64,000 nt of DNA from Neopararhizobium haloflavum (GTDB taxonomy: Bacteria > Pseudomonadota > Alphaproteobacteria > Rhizobiales > Rhizobiaceae), in assembly GCF_002750855.1 (NCBI RefSeq), contig NZ_NWUC01000001.1:1-64000 (forward strand), in the 5' to 3' direction. Below the pieces are notes generated by a model. That model was not told the DNA's origin. It saw nothing but the letters and a program-made list of their open reading frames with translations, and searched no databases. This document shows positions 29,162 to 37,223 of this stretch, one piece after another. The number at the start of each line of letters is the position of its first letter. The first letter of the stretch is position 1. The position numbers were made by a program, and so were the translations under genes.

Positions 29162-30367
29162 ATGAACGCCGTAGCCGCCCAATCCACCCTTACGCCCGAA
29201 AATCCGACCTCTTACGCGGTCGGCAATTTCCACAAGGGAGAAGTGCGAAGCGACCTGTCAAAACAGTGGATTGCCAGACCGGCAGACCAGCGCTTCCTAT
29301 CCCTTTCCGACCTTCACGCATCCGTATCCGCCCGGGCCGAGCGCACCGAAGAGCATCGGATCATGAACAAGGAGGTCGAATTCTTCGCCCCGGACCCGAA
29401 GACCAAGGACGATACGAACAAGCTCTTCGTCGGCCTTCCTGGCGGGAATGAGATCGCTCCGACGCATTGGAGCTTCGGGCAGGTCGCCTCGCTTGCGCAG
29501 GCGCCCGCCGGCTACCTTCGGAAGCTTCCGACGCAGATTGTTGCCGATGCGGTCAACTGGGGCCTGCGCTACAATCGCGGCGTCGAGCGGATCAAGACAT
29601 ACTCGACGGGCGACGAGCTTCTCGCGGCTACAGGGCCGGACTATGGGCGCATCTTCGACCGCGAGGTTGTTGAAGCGGTCCAGCAGATAGCCGGAAACGG
29701 GACGGGCGATTTCCGATGGAAGGTTCCGGGTGTCCTCGATTGGCAAACCGGCCGCTACGACCCCGAGCATCCAGTCACGAAGGACACGACGACGCTCTAC
29801 GCCAGCGATCGCGATGTCTTCATCTTCCTTGTCGACGACCGCAACCCGATAGAGGTCGGCAAACTGCCGAACGGCGACCCTGACCTGATTTTCCGCGGCT
29901 TCTACATCACGAATTCCGAGGTTGGAGCCGGCGCGCTGAAGCTTGCCGCCTTCTATCTCCGGGGGATTTGCTGCAACCGCCTCATGTGGGGCGTCGAAGG
30001 CTTCGAAGAGATTTCGATGCGGCATTCAAAATATGCCCCGAGCCGCTTCGTCGAAGAAGCGCGCCCCGCCCTCGCGGGCTTTGCCGAAGGATCGGCGACA
30101 CGCCTTCGAGAAGGCGTCGAGAAGGCCAAGGCGGCGAAGATCGCGGCATCCGATGAGGAAGCTCTCGAATGGCTTTCCTCGCGCAAATTCAGCCGATCCC
30201 GCGCGACCGCGATCATGGAGACGGTCGAGAAGGAAGAGGGTCGGCCGGCGAGGACCGCTTGGGATTTTGCCCAGGGCATCAGCGCCGTAGCGCGGGACAT
30301 TCCGCACACCGACGAGCGCGTCTCCTTCGAAAACGAAGCACGGAAAATTCTCGATCGCGCGGCTTGA
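29162..30367 (+). CDS. DUF932-like phage protein, 401 aa
   Basis: First gene of the long plus-strand operon. The layout HWSFGQVASLAQAPAGYLRK, RYNRGVERIKTYSTGDELLA, SDRDVFIFLVDDRNPIEVG, FYITNSEVGAGALKLAAFYL and RGICCNRLMWGVEGFEEISM is that of DUF932 proteins of phages and plasmids, for which an anti-restriction or DNA-related role is often suspected but unproved. Residues about 310-400 are helical and basic. No signal peptide. GGAG lies before the ATG. Confidence 0.82.
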   Translation: MNAVAAQSTLTPENPTSYAVGNFHKGEVRSDLSKQWIARPADQRFLSLSDLHASVSARAERTEEHRIMNKEVEFFAPDPKTKDDTNKLFVGLPGGNEIAPTHWSFGQVASLAQAPAGYLRKLPTQIVADAVNWGLRYNRGVERIKTYSTGDELLAATGPDYGRIFDREVVEAVQQIAGNGTGDFRWKVPGVLDWQTGRYDPEHPVTKDTTTLYASDRDVFIFLVDDRNPIEVGKLPNGDPDLIFRGFYITNSEVGAGALKLAAFYLRGICCNRLMWGVEGFEEISMRHSKYAPSRFVEEARPALAGFAEGSATRLREGVEKAKAAKIAASDEEALEWLSSRKFSRSRATAIMETVEKEEGRPARTAWDFAQGISAVARDIPHTDERVSFENEARKILDRAA

Positions 30368-30507
30368 GCGGCGCGCGTAGCGGGTCGGGTGAGAGCGGAA
30401 GCCTCCCTGTACTGAAGCCAGCCCGGCCCGCTTTTGATTTTGTACCGACGCGTGAGCGCTCGGCCGAGACGCTGGGCAATTCCAGGGAAGAGACCTTCGA
30501 GGAATAG

Positions 30508-30717
30508 ATGCCAGAATTCATTGATCCAACACCGGAAATTGCGGAATTCCAACGAAAGCGGCTGACAGAAAGGATGGCGGAAGTACTGATCGAAACGGCC
30601 CCCGTGAGCGAGGACCATGCGCAAGCGGTTCTTCGCGCCGCCGGCTTCGACGACAAGGCCGTAAGGCTCCTGGCAAGCGATGCCTTGGAGCAATCTAGGG
30701 CGGCAAGACGGAGATGA
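30508..30717 (+). CDS. Small phage protein, 69 aa
   Basis: Starts MPEFIDPTPEIAEFQRKRLT after GAGGAATAG. Two amphipathic helices (RMAEVLIETAPVSEDHAQAV and FDDKAVRLLASDALEQS). The stop overlaps the next start (ATGA). About 140 bases before it, after the DUF932 gene, hold no supported gene. Confidence 0.68.
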   Translation: MPEFIDPTPEIAEFQRKRLTERMAEVLIETAPVSEDHAQAVLRAAGFDDKAVRLLASDALEQSRAARRR

Positions 30718-30887
30718 TCAGCGAGCCAGTCGAAGAGTACAGACCTGAGCGCGTATCGCGGGTGCAGAAGAAGATAATTCTCATGCCGCGGTGGGGGGTC
30801 AAAAGGGTCGTGGTCAAGGAGACGATGATCACCTTGTCCCGAGTTTCGCTGATCGACGGGCCGCGGGAAGCACGCCCCGCAGACTGA
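30714..30887 (+). CDS. Small basic phage protein, 57 aa
   Basis: Starts MISEPVEEYRPERVSRVQKK, overlapping the previous stop by four bases. It continues with IILMPRWGVKRVVVKETMI, a beta-rich basic segment. Short but with coupled translation and coding-like composition. Unknown function. Confidence 0.58.
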   Translation: MISEPVEEYRPERVSRVQKKIILMPRWGVKRVVVKETMITLSRVSLIDGPREARPAD

Positions 30888-30903
30888 ATTTTTAAGAGCC
30901 TTC

Positions 30904-30925
30904 AGCGGCCCCGGAGCGGGCCGCT
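30904..30925 (+). repeat. Intercistronic GC-rich hairpin
   Basis: A perfect eight-base stem AGCGGCCC/GGGCCGCT follows the 57-aa gene by 16 bases; the next gene starts 61 bases later. There is no T run beyond CTTC. It is one of the recurrent early-region hairpins. Confidence 0.5.
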
Positions 30926-30986
30926 CTTCAACCGGAAGACAACCCGTCTCCCCGGAACGGGGAAGCTATTGCGAAAGGAAAATTCG

Positions 30987-31442
30987 ATGCTTTTCAAAAA
31001 GGGCGATGTCGTCGCGGTCGAGGCGACAGTCAAATTCGACCAGAGACCCGAGGACGATATCGTCTTCCTCGAATACAGCCCGGGCTCTCCGACGCCGGAC
31101 AGGCTGAAGATGGTCCGGCCGAACCTTAAGCCCGGAGATAAGGTTCGCCTCATCGAGAAGTCTCGCTTTGGATGGGATGGCGTATTCGTCGCACAAAACG
31201 ACGGGGTTGCATGGATCAGTTTCCCGGGAATTGATCCAGGCTATGACAATTTTGGACGGCCGCTGCCGGGCGACGCATCCGCGCTCTGCGACATCAAACT
31301 GATTGAACGAGCCCCATCTGCCGCGCCGACGGCAGCGGATGAAGCCGAACGCGCCGATCCGCCGCCGCCAGATGTTCGCAGCCTTGAGGCAGAAGCCGAC
31401 AAGAAAGAAGACGAGATCGCGCGCTTGCGGGGCGAAGATTGA
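30987..31442 (+). CDS. SH3-like barrel phage protein with charged C-terminal helix, 151 aa
   Basis: AAAGGAAAATTCG precedes the ATG at 30987 (MLFKKGDVVAVEATVKFDQ). Two KOW/SH3-like repeats are suggested: about 1-45 and 46-85 (LKPGDKVRLIEKSRFGWDGV). The C-terminal 40 residues are an Ala/Glu/Lys helix (EAEADKKEDEIARLRGED). The stop overlaps the exonuclease start (TGATG), so it may work with it. Confidence 0.7.
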   Translation: MLFKKGDVVAVEATVKFDQRPEDDIVFLEYSPGSPTPDRLKMVRPNLKPGDKVRLIEKSRFGWDGVFVAQNDGVAWISFPGIDPGYDNFGRPLPGDASALCDIKLIERAPSAAPTAADEAERADPPPPDVRSLEAEADKKEDEIARLRGED

Positions 31443-32377
31443 TGCGCGGGACGATCGAGCACCCCGATGGCATCTACTTCGGCCTTGCGGATGAAATCTA
31501 CCGCGCCGACCCCGCGCTTGGCTCTTCCGATCACAAGATGCTTGCCGTCGCCCCGGAGGCGTATTGGTACGGATCGCACTTCAATCTTGCGCGCCCTACC
31601 GACAAGGATAGCGCGGCCCGGGCAATGGGTCGGGCCGTCCATGCCGCGGCCCTGGAAGGCAACGATGCCTTCCGGGCGCGCTTTGTCCGCCGACCTGATG
31701 ATCTTGAGCGGCTGACGGCGAAGGAGCGGGCGATCCTCGCTCCGCGCGGGGAAGCGGTTCTCCCTGGCGAGCAATATGATCGCGCGTCAATGGCCGCGAA
31801 GATGATCAGGACGCACCCTGATCTCGCGAACGCCCTCGATAACGGCTACCCCGAGGTTTCCGCCTTCTGGACCGTCGAGGTCGATGGTCATCCGGTGCGC
31901 TGCAAAGCGCGCTACGACTTCCTGAAGCCGCGAGCGATCGTCGACCTGAAGTCGGTCAATCCGCAAAAGAAGCCGCTTCCGTTCAAGGCGCTCTGCATCC
32001 GCGACATTCGCTCCTACCGCTACGGCGTCCAGGCGGCTGAGTATCTCGAAGGCCGCGCCCGCTTCGCCGGCTTCATCCGAGCCGGGATGGTGGAAGGCGA
32101 TCCTGATCCCGAGTGGCTTGATGAACTCCGCAAAGCCGATGGCTTCGCCTTCGTCTGGATTTTCTGGGCGAGTGACGGCCCGCCGCTTGTTTGGTCCGGC
32201 GCGATGTCGCCCGGCAACCCTCTTCTCGAAGACGGCAAATCGATCGTCGAACAGGCCCGCCGCAACTTCGTGAATTTCCGCGACCGATTTGGGACGGACG
32301 CCGCGTGGATCGATTTCGAGCCGCTCGCGGAACTGACCCACGACGACTTCGAAGCTGCCTACGGGCGCCATTTTTGA
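31442..32377 (+). CDS. RecE/lambda-exonuclease-like PD-(D/E)XK nuclease
   Basis: A 311-residue protein of the PDDEXK superfamily. YPEVSAFW (Glu138), RCKARYDFL (Asp159) and AIVDLKSVN (Asp168-x-Lys170) form the catalytic core; QAAEYLEG is a following family helix. The N-terminal part (SDHKMLAVAPEAYWYG, GRAVHAAALEG) matches phage RecE/exonuclease VIII C-terminal domains. It would resect double-stranded ends for recombination or concatemer formation. The candidate annealing protein is three genes downstream. Confidence 0.9.
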   Translation: MRGTIEHPDGIYFGLADEIYRADPALGSSDHKMLAVAPEAYWYGSHFNLARPTDKDSAARAMGRAVHAAALEGNDAFRARFVRRPDDLERLTAKERAILAPRGEAVLPGEQYDRASMAAKMIRTHPDLANALDNGYPEVSAFWTVEVDGHPVRCKARYDFLKPRAIVDLKSVNPQKKPLPFKALCIRDIRSYRYGVQAAEYLEGRARFAGFIRAGMVEGDPDPEWLDELRKADGFAFVWIFWASDGPPLVWSGAMSPGNPLLEDGKSIVEQARRNFVNFRDRFGTDAAWIDFEPLAELTHDDFEAAYGRHF

Positions 32378-32395
32378 CAACGGAAAGGAACTGCA

Positions 32396-33136
32396 ATGGA
32401 TGACCCGAAGCACAACCAGCCGCCTTTGAGCGATCGGCTCTCAATCGAATACGAAACGCTGTCGGATCGCATTACCGACATCCTCACGCGGGCTCGCGAT
32501 GAGGTTCCGCAGACCATCGAGGACGACGAAGGCAACGCCAAGGTCGGCGATTTCGTCCGAGGGTTCCGCGGCCTGATCCGCGAATGCGAGGACGCCAAGA
32601 AAGAAGAGAAGCGCCCGCATCTCGACGCCAACAAGACGATCGAGGACTTTTTCAAGGCGATGACCGAGCGTCTGATGAAGGCTCGCGAGGTCGTTGAAAA
32701 ACGCGGCGACGCATACCTCAACAAGAAGGCTGCAGAAGAGCGGGCGCGCCGCGAGGAAGCGGCGCGGATCGCCCGCGATGAAGCCGACAGACGGATGCGG
32801 GAAGCCCAGGCGGCGGAAGAAAGCGGCCGGGAGGTCGCGGCCGACATCGCGCTTGCCCACGCCACTGAAGCCGACGAGCGCGCTCGTGTTGCGGAAGAAG
32901 CTTCCTTCGACAAAGCGTCCGACCTTGCCCGCACCCGCGGCCCGGGCGGGACATCGACGTTGGCAACGAAGTGGGACTTCGAGGTCCAGGCGATCGGCGA
33001 TGTGCCGCTCGACCAGCTTCGCGCCTTCTTCTCACAGGCCGAAATTGAGAAGGCAATCCGCGGCTTTGTCCGGGCCGGCGGACGGCAGTTGAGCGGCGTC
33101 CGCATCTTCGAAAGCACGCGGGCGAGCTACCGATGA
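32396..33136 (+). CDS. Coiled-coil phage recombination-module protein, 246 aa
   Basis: Starts MDDPKHNQPPLSDRLSIEYE. Residues about 15-95 are helical with FRGLIRECEDAKKEEKRPHL. About 105-175 form a long Glu/Arg/Ala coiled coil (KKAAEERARREEAARIARDE). The C-terminal 50 residues (TLATKWDFEVQAIGDVPLDQ, LRAFFSQAEIEKAIRGFVRA) are a compact domain found in many phage proteins of this operon position. Function unknown. Overlaps the next start by ATGA. Confidence 0.78.
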   Translation: MDDPKHNQPPLSDRLSIEYETLSDRITDILTRARDEVPQTIEDDEGNAKVGDFVRGFRGLIRECEDAKKEEKRPHLDANKTIEDFFKAMTERLMKAREVVEKRGDAYLNKKAAEERARREEAARIARDEADRRMREAQAAEESGREVAADIALAHATEADERARVAEEASFDKASDLARTRGPGGTSTLATKWDFEVQAIGDVPLDQLRAFFSQAEIEKAIRGFVRAGGRQLSGVRIFESTRASYR

Positions 33137-33474
33137 GCACGGCACAGAAGCTTCCTACGATCGGCCTGCTTTCGATCACGGATGGCCGGCTCATGGGCGA
33201 TATCGGCACCGTCTACGAAGTGCTTTCGCACTTCGTTGGGCGCCCGGTCTTTACCCACGAAATCCCGAAATACGGGCGCCTCGCTAGGCCGATCATCCTC
33301 AAGGATTTCGAGCAACTTGATACGACCGACTGCCCGGATTGGCAGGCCGCTCGCGATTGGGCAGTCGCCCATTTCGGAGAAGAAATGGAAGTCCCGGCCG
33401 GATGGGCCGGGGTTTTGGCGGACGGGAAATCCCCGATCGAAAACCTCAACAACATCGTAGACGGGAAGGATTGA
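33133..33474 (+). CDS. DUF7736-like phage protein, 113 aa
   Basis: The N-terminus LPTIGLLSITDGRLMGDIGT, then VYEVLSHFVGRPVFTHEIP, matches small phage proteins of the DUF7736 type. The C-terminal part is PDWQAARDWAVAHFGEEMEV. Its start overlaps the coiled-coil gene and its stop is five bases before the candidate annealase, so it belongs to the recombination cluster. Confidence 0.75.
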   Translation: MSTAQKLPTIGLLSITDGRLMGDIGTVYEVLSHFVGRPVFTHEIPKYGRLARPIILKDFEQLDTTDCPDWQAARDWAVAHFGEEMEVPAGWAGVLADGKSPIENLNNIVDGKD

Positions 33475-33479
33475 GCGCC

Positions 33480-34676
33480 ATGGCTCAAAACGAACACATC
33501 ACCGAAGACGGCGAGATCATCGAGACGACCGGCACTGCGCTTATGCAGGATGCCGGCACCGTCAGCGTTCTCGCGAAAGCCGAAATCGATACGCAGATTT
33601 CGACCGCCCGCCAATATCCCCGGTCAATCAGCCGGGCGATGAACAATATTCTTTCGCTGGCGACGCTCGACGAACAGACGGCCGAAGAATGCATCTACGC
33701 GCTGAAGCGCGGGGGCAAGCCGATCCGGGGTCCATCGATCCGGCTCGCGGAAATCATCGTCACGCAATTCGGCAACAACCGATCCGGCGCCCAGGTCGTC
33801 GACATCGATCGGACGAATAAGCTGATCGTCGCCGAGGGCTTCTTCCACGACCTCGAAAGCAACTCAGCAACAAAGGCGACCGTCTCGCGCCGGATCAGCG
33901 ATAGGCAAGGGCGCATCTTTAACGACGACATGATCGCCGTAACCGGCAACGCGGCCTGCTCTATCGCCAAGCGCAACGCGATCCTTGCCGGCGTCCCGCG
34001 TGGCATCTGGCGCCGCGCGTTGGAAGCGGCCGAGCAGCTTATTCGGGGCGACGCGAAGACCCTGGTCGAAAGCCGCGACGCGGTGATGAAGGCTTTCGCG
34101 CACTTCAACCTTTCACCCGAACAGGTCTGCCAGATCATGAACGTCAATGGGGCCGACGACCTCGACCTCGACGATCTGGTCACGCTGCGGGCGATCTATC
34201 GCAGTCTGAAAAACGGCGAGCAGACGGTCGAAGAGCTTCTCCGATCGAAGACCGCCGCTTCGGATCACAAGGTTGTCGAAAACCCACTCGGCGACAAGCC
34301 GAAGGGCGAGAAGGCGAAGGAAGAAGAGCCCGCCGACCAAAAATCAACAGACAAGGCCACTGACGCGAAGAAGGAGCCGGAAGGCAAGAAGGCATCGGAT
34401 AAGCCGGCCGACGAAGCGGGCGAGAAGGAGCGAGCCGAGGCGGACGGTCAGGAAGCGCAGAGCAGCGCGCAGGACGAAGCCGACGCCGACCAACTCGCTC
34501 AGGAAGAGGTCGATGCAGCTTACCTGAAGGGCGAAGAGGCGCGCGAGAAGGGGATGACCCCGAAGGCCATGCCGAAGGAGTACGCCGCCGCCAGCAAGAA
34601 GCGGCTCGCCGATGCTTGGACCGCCGGCTTCAAGGGCTGGGACATGCCCGAAGCGGAGGGCGAAGGCGATGAGTAA
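33480..34676 (+). CDS. Conserved phage protein, candidate single-strand annealing recombinase
   Basis: A 398-residue protein. Residues about 25-240 are a conserved phage domain: RQYPRSISRAMNNILSLATL, GPSIRLAEIIVTQFGNNRSG, GFFHDLESNSATKATVSRRI, FNDDMIAVTGNAACSIAKRN. The rest is a highly charged Lys/Glu/Ala tail. It follows the RecE-like exonuclease, a coiled-coil protein and a DUF7736-like protein, the position where RecT, Redbeta or ERF proteins lie. None of those signatures is obvious, so the annealase role is inference. ATG at 33480. Confidence 0.75.
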   Translation: MAQNEHITEDGEIIETTGTALMQDAGTVSVLAKAEIDTQISTARQYPRSISRAMNNILSLATLDEQTAEECIYALKRGGKPIRGPSIRLAEIIVTQFGNNRSGAQVVDIDRTNKLIVAEGFFHDLESNSATKATVSRRISDRQGRIFNDDMIAVTGNAACSIAKRNAILAGVPRGIWRRALEAAEQLIRGDAKTLVESRDAVMKAFAHFNLSPEQVCQIMNVNGADDLDLDDLVTLRAIYRSLKNGEQTVEELLRSKTAASDHKVVENPLGDKPKGEKAKEEEPADQKSTDKATDAKKEPEGKKASDKPADEAGEKERAEADGQEAQSSAQDEADADQLAQEEVDAAYLKGEEAREKGMTPKAMPKEYAAASKKRLADAWTAGFKGWDMPEAEGEGDE

Positions 34677-34995
34677 GCCCGCCGAGAACGTCACCGACTT
34701 CCGCAAGCCCTCGACGCCCGATGAGCGCGAAGACCTGATGCGCCTTCAGCTTAAGCGGACGCTTCAGGAGCGCGACAAGCGCATCCATGCGCTCAATCAG
34801 ACCTTCGAGCGCAGCAAGGCAGGTTTCACCGAAGCGATCCTAGAAGCCGAGCGGGTCTATCTCGCGGAGAAGGCCGTCATTCAACGCCAGCTTCGCGACG
34901 CGGAAGACCGGCGGCGCCAGGGCGTCGAGGCAGAGCGGCGAATGGCTGAAGCCGCAAGCGCGGCGCTTTCCGCCATGAACCATCCGCGGGGCTGA
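34669..34995 (+). CDS. Coiled-coil phage protein, 108 aa
   Basis: Starts MSKPAENVTDFRKPSTPDER, overlapping the previous stop by eight bases. From residue 25 it is one long charged helix (RLQLKRTLQERDKRIHALNQ; YLAEKAVIQRQLRDAEDRRR). It probably dimerises. Function unknown; tightly linked to the candidate annealase. Confidence 0.7.
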   Translation: MSKPAENVTDFRKPSTPDEREDLMRLQLKRTLQERDKRIHALNQTFERSKAGFTEAILEAERVYLAEKAVIQRQLRDAEDRRRQGVEAERRMAEAASAALSAMNHPRG

Positions 34996-35031
34996 TCGGC
35001 GCTACCCACTCATCATCGACAGGAAAAAACA

Positions 35032-35688
35032 ATGAGCACTCCGAAATTTGTCGTTTTCGACACCGAGACATCCGGCCTTTTCGTTTTTCGCGACAAGGCG
35101 ACAAACAAGCCGGTTCCGGCTGACCATCCTTCTCAGCCACGCATGTACAGCTTCGCGGCGATCCTTGCCGATGAGCATGGTCGTGCCATCGATCGCAAGA
35201 AGCTTTATGTTCGGCCGGACGGCTGGACCGTCGCCGAATTTGACCGCCGGGCGATCGCTGAAGGAAAACGGCCGGCATCCGAGATCAATGGACTGAGCGA
35301 CGATTTTCTTACCGAGCACGGCGTTCCGATCCGCGAAATTCTTGACCTATGGAATGGGTATGTCGACGACGACCTGATCGCGGTCGCATTCAATGCCCAA
35401 TTCGATTGCAAGATGATGCGCGCCGAGCTTCGTCGCGCGGCTCTTCCAGATCGCTTCGAAGATACCCGCAACATATGCGCCATGCGCTCGCTCGATCCTT
35501 ACGGCCGTGACGGGCTTCCGATCATGCGCGGCTTCGTCAAGCTTGCCGTTGCCTGCGAGTGGTTCGGCATCGTCAACGACAACGCTCACGACGCGATGGC
35601 CGATGCCGAAGCAGCGCGCGCAATCCTCGAAATAATGATCCAAGACGGTCGACTTCCAGACGCCCGCGTCCACTACGCGGCGGCGTGA
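35032..35688 (+). CDS. DEDDh 3'-5' exonuclease (DnaQ-like)
   Basis: A 218-residue exonuclease. Exo I is FVVFDTETSG (Asp10, Glu12), Exo II is AVAFNAQFDC, and Exo III is NDNAHDAMADAEAARAIL with the DEDDh histidine. It would trim 3' ends during phage recombination or degrade host DNA or RNA. No polymerase domain. Preceded by an AGGAAAAAACA leader. Confidence 0.92.
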   Translation: MSTPKFVVFDTETSGLFVFRDKATNKPVPADHPSQPRMYSFAAILADEHGRAIDRKKLYVRPDGWTVAEFDRRAIAEGKRPASEINGLSDDFLTEHGVPIREILDLWNGYVDDDLIAVAFNAQFDCKMMRAELRRAALPDRFEDTRNICAMRSLDPYGRDGLPIMRGFVKLAVACEWFGIVNDNAHDAMADAEAARAILEIMIQDGRLPDARVHYAAA

Positions 35689-35692
35689 TCCC

Positions 35693-35848
35693 ATGATGAG
35701 CGAAGAAGTTTCCAAGCACATAACGACGGTAGGAAGCACCGTCGTTCTGCAAGGCTCACTCCGCTACGCCGCCTACGTCCTGATGACGCTGATCGCGTTC
35801 GTTCACATGGACCGATGGGTCATGGCCCTGATCGAGACGCTTCAATAG
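35693..35848 (+). CDS. Small membrane protein, 51 aa
   Basis: Starts MMSEEVSKHITTVGSTVVLQ and contains one hydrophobic segment (RYAAYVLMTLIAFVHM). It begins five bases after the exonuclease stop. Short, but composition and position support it. Function unknown. Confidence 0.5.
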   Translation: MMSEEVSKHITTVGSTVVLQGSLRYAAYVLMTLIAFVHMDRWVMALIETLQ

Positions 35849-35850
35849 TC

Positions 35851-35874
35851 GGCGCGGCCACAGCCGGCCGCGCC
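35851..35874 (+). repeat. Intercistronic GC-rich hairpin
   Basis: The stem GGCGCGGC/GCCGCGCC starts three bases after a stop codon and ends 32 bases before the next ATG, followed by CAAAAAT. Same architecture as the other early-region hairpins. Confidence 0.5.
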
Positions 35875-35905
35875 CAAAAATCACGCCAACCAGAAAGGAC
35901 ATTCA

Positions 35906-36112
35906 ATGGCATCCGAGAACGGCATCGCAATCACGGTCAAGGGCTTCATCCCCATCGATCCGCATGACCTCGAAAAGCATCGCGACGCGATCGATGCGGT
36001 CGTCGAAGCCAAGACCGGCAAGCTTGAGACGCTCGCGTCCGTAGGCTTCCGCGTCGAGGAATTCAAAGCCGATCCGGTCAAGCGCCGGGGCCGCGAGGCG
36101 CCCGCCGAATAG
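35906..36112 (+). CDS. Small phage protein, 68 aa
   Basis: Starts MASENGIAITVKGFIPIDPH after AGAAAGGA. It has a beta-alpha-beta feel (AIDAVVEAKTGKLETLAS, VGFRVEEFKADPVKRRG). Conserved-looking but unassigned. Confidence 0.7.
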   Translation: MASENGIAITVKGFIPIDPHDLEKHRDAIDAVVEAKTGKLETLASVGFRVEEFKADPVKRRGREAPAE

Positions 36113-36123
36113 ACCGCCGCCAC

Positions 36124-36147
36124 GCCGGCCGCGCTCTTGCGGCCGGC
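36124..36147 (+). repeat. Intercistronic GC-rich hairpin
   Basis: A perfect nine-base stem GCCGGCCGC/GCGGCCGGC with a six-base loop lies between the stop at 36112 and the ATG at 36174. No T run follows. Confidence 0.55.
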
Positions 36148-36173
36148 ACCTTGGCCGACCGGAGGATGCCTCG

Positions 36174-36392
36174 ATGACTGCCCCCGAATTCAGCGCGCGC
36201 GAGAAGCTTCAGGAGATCGAGCGCGAGATCAAATTCCGCCACCGGGTTTATTCGCGGGCGGTCCACAACGGGAAAATGAAGCTCGCCGATGCGCAGCGCA
36301 AGCTTCGGCTGATGACGGCGATCGCCGAGGACTATCGGCGTCTGATTGCAGCCGAACCCGACCTTTTCAACAGGAGTTCTTTCCATGGCTAG
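36174..36392 (+). CDS. Small helical phage protein, 72 aa
   Basis: Starts MTAPEFSAREKLQEIEREIK, with helices RHRVYSRAVHNGKMKLADAQ and RKLRLMTAIAEDYRRLI. GGAGGATG lies before the ATG. Resembles many short phage helical-hairpin proteins; function unknown. Overlaps the next gene. Confidence 0.72.
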   Translation: MTAPEFSAREKLQEIEREIKFRHRVYSRAVHNGKMKLADAQRKLRLMTAIAEDYRRLIAAEPDLFNRSSFHG

Positions 36393-36627
36393 TGGCTCGC
36401 CAATCATCAAGGCAGCAAGAAATCTCGCAAAGGAGATTTCGACAATTCTCGAAAACCAAGATGCGACGTCTGTCGAAATAGCATTAATATTAGTCAACGC
36501 GGCATATTTGGTCGGCAAGGGGGAAACCCGGGGCGACGCGTATATCAATCTTCATTGCTTGAACTCTGATATCGCGGATGAAATTGACGGCCTCATGGCC
36601 GATCGGCTCCGGGGAGATGTCGAATGA
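36385..36627 (+). CDS. Hypothetical phage protein, 80 aa
   Basis: The ATG at 36385 has CAGGAG nine bases upstream (MASGSPIIKAARNLAKEIST). Helical (SVEIALILVNAAYLVGKGE) and AT-richer than its neighbours. Overlaps the J-domain gene by ATGA. Unknown function. Confidence 0.7.
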   Translation: MASGSPIIKAARNLAKEISTILENQDATSVEIALILVNAAYLVGKGETRGDAYINLHCLNSDIADEIDGLMADRLRGDVE

Positions 36628-37223
36628 CAGCTTCCGCCTTTCCACTAGTTTGGCCAGAAACGATGCCGCGCGCTAAGGCGCGGGAGAAGGGTCAATTCCG
36701 CACCACGCTTGCCGGTGCGCTGAAGAACGTCGAAGGCTCGCTCGCCTCCTTCGCCCGCGACAGCGGTAAGAAGATTGAAGGGCTGGTGATCTCTTCGAAC
36801 GTGACGCTCGGCGTGAACCGGCCCGACGATCCTGGCGTGGCCCTATGGTTCACATGGGACGGCCTTCAGGTCTGCATCCCGGTCGATCGATACTCGAGTG
36901 TCGAGGCAAACCTTCAGGCGATCCACCATGTCATTGAAGCCCGCAGGACTGAGCTTCGACACGGCACGCTCGCGCTTGTCCGCGCGACCTTTCAAGGCTT
37001 CCAGGCACTCCCCGCGCCGGCCGGTTTGCGCAAGCGATCGTGGCGCGATGTTATGGATTTCGGGCCGAAGTCCCTTGTGACAACCGGCGATGTCGAGAGC
37101 CGCTTCAAGGCGCTCTCCAAGCAGCGCCACCCGGATATGCCGGGCGGCAGCGATGTCGCCATGTCTGAACTGAATTCCGCGAAGGTCGAAGCCCTGCGCG
37201 AGATCGGGGGCGGCAATGGCTAA
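36624..37223 (+). CDS. Phage J-domain protein
   Basis: A 199-residue protein. The C-terminal 45 residues contain SRFKALSKQRHPDMPGGSDV, a DnaJ-type J-domain core with the HPD tripeptide that stimulates DnaK. The first 140 residues (FRTTLAGALKNVEGSLASFA, VALWFTWDGLQVCIPVDRY) are a separate phage domain. Similar proteins occur in alphaproteobacterial prophages. It may recruit host DnaK to phage replication or assembly complexes (inference). Confidence 0.85.
   Translation: MTASAFPLVWPETMPRAKAREKGQFRTTLAGALKNVEGSLASFARDSGKKIEGLVISSNVTLGVNRPDDPGVALWFTWDGLQVCIPVDRYSSVEANLQAIHHVIEARRTELRHGTLALVRATFQGFQALPAPAGLRKRSWRDVMDFGPKSLVTTGDVESRFKALSKQRHPDMPGGSDVAMSELNSAKVEALREIGGGNG

Noticed and set aside
30368-30507. 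Possible gene between the DUF932-like gene and the 69-aa gene
   Set aside because: The open plus frame here is the tail of an out-of-frame reading of the DUF932-like gene and has no start of its own.
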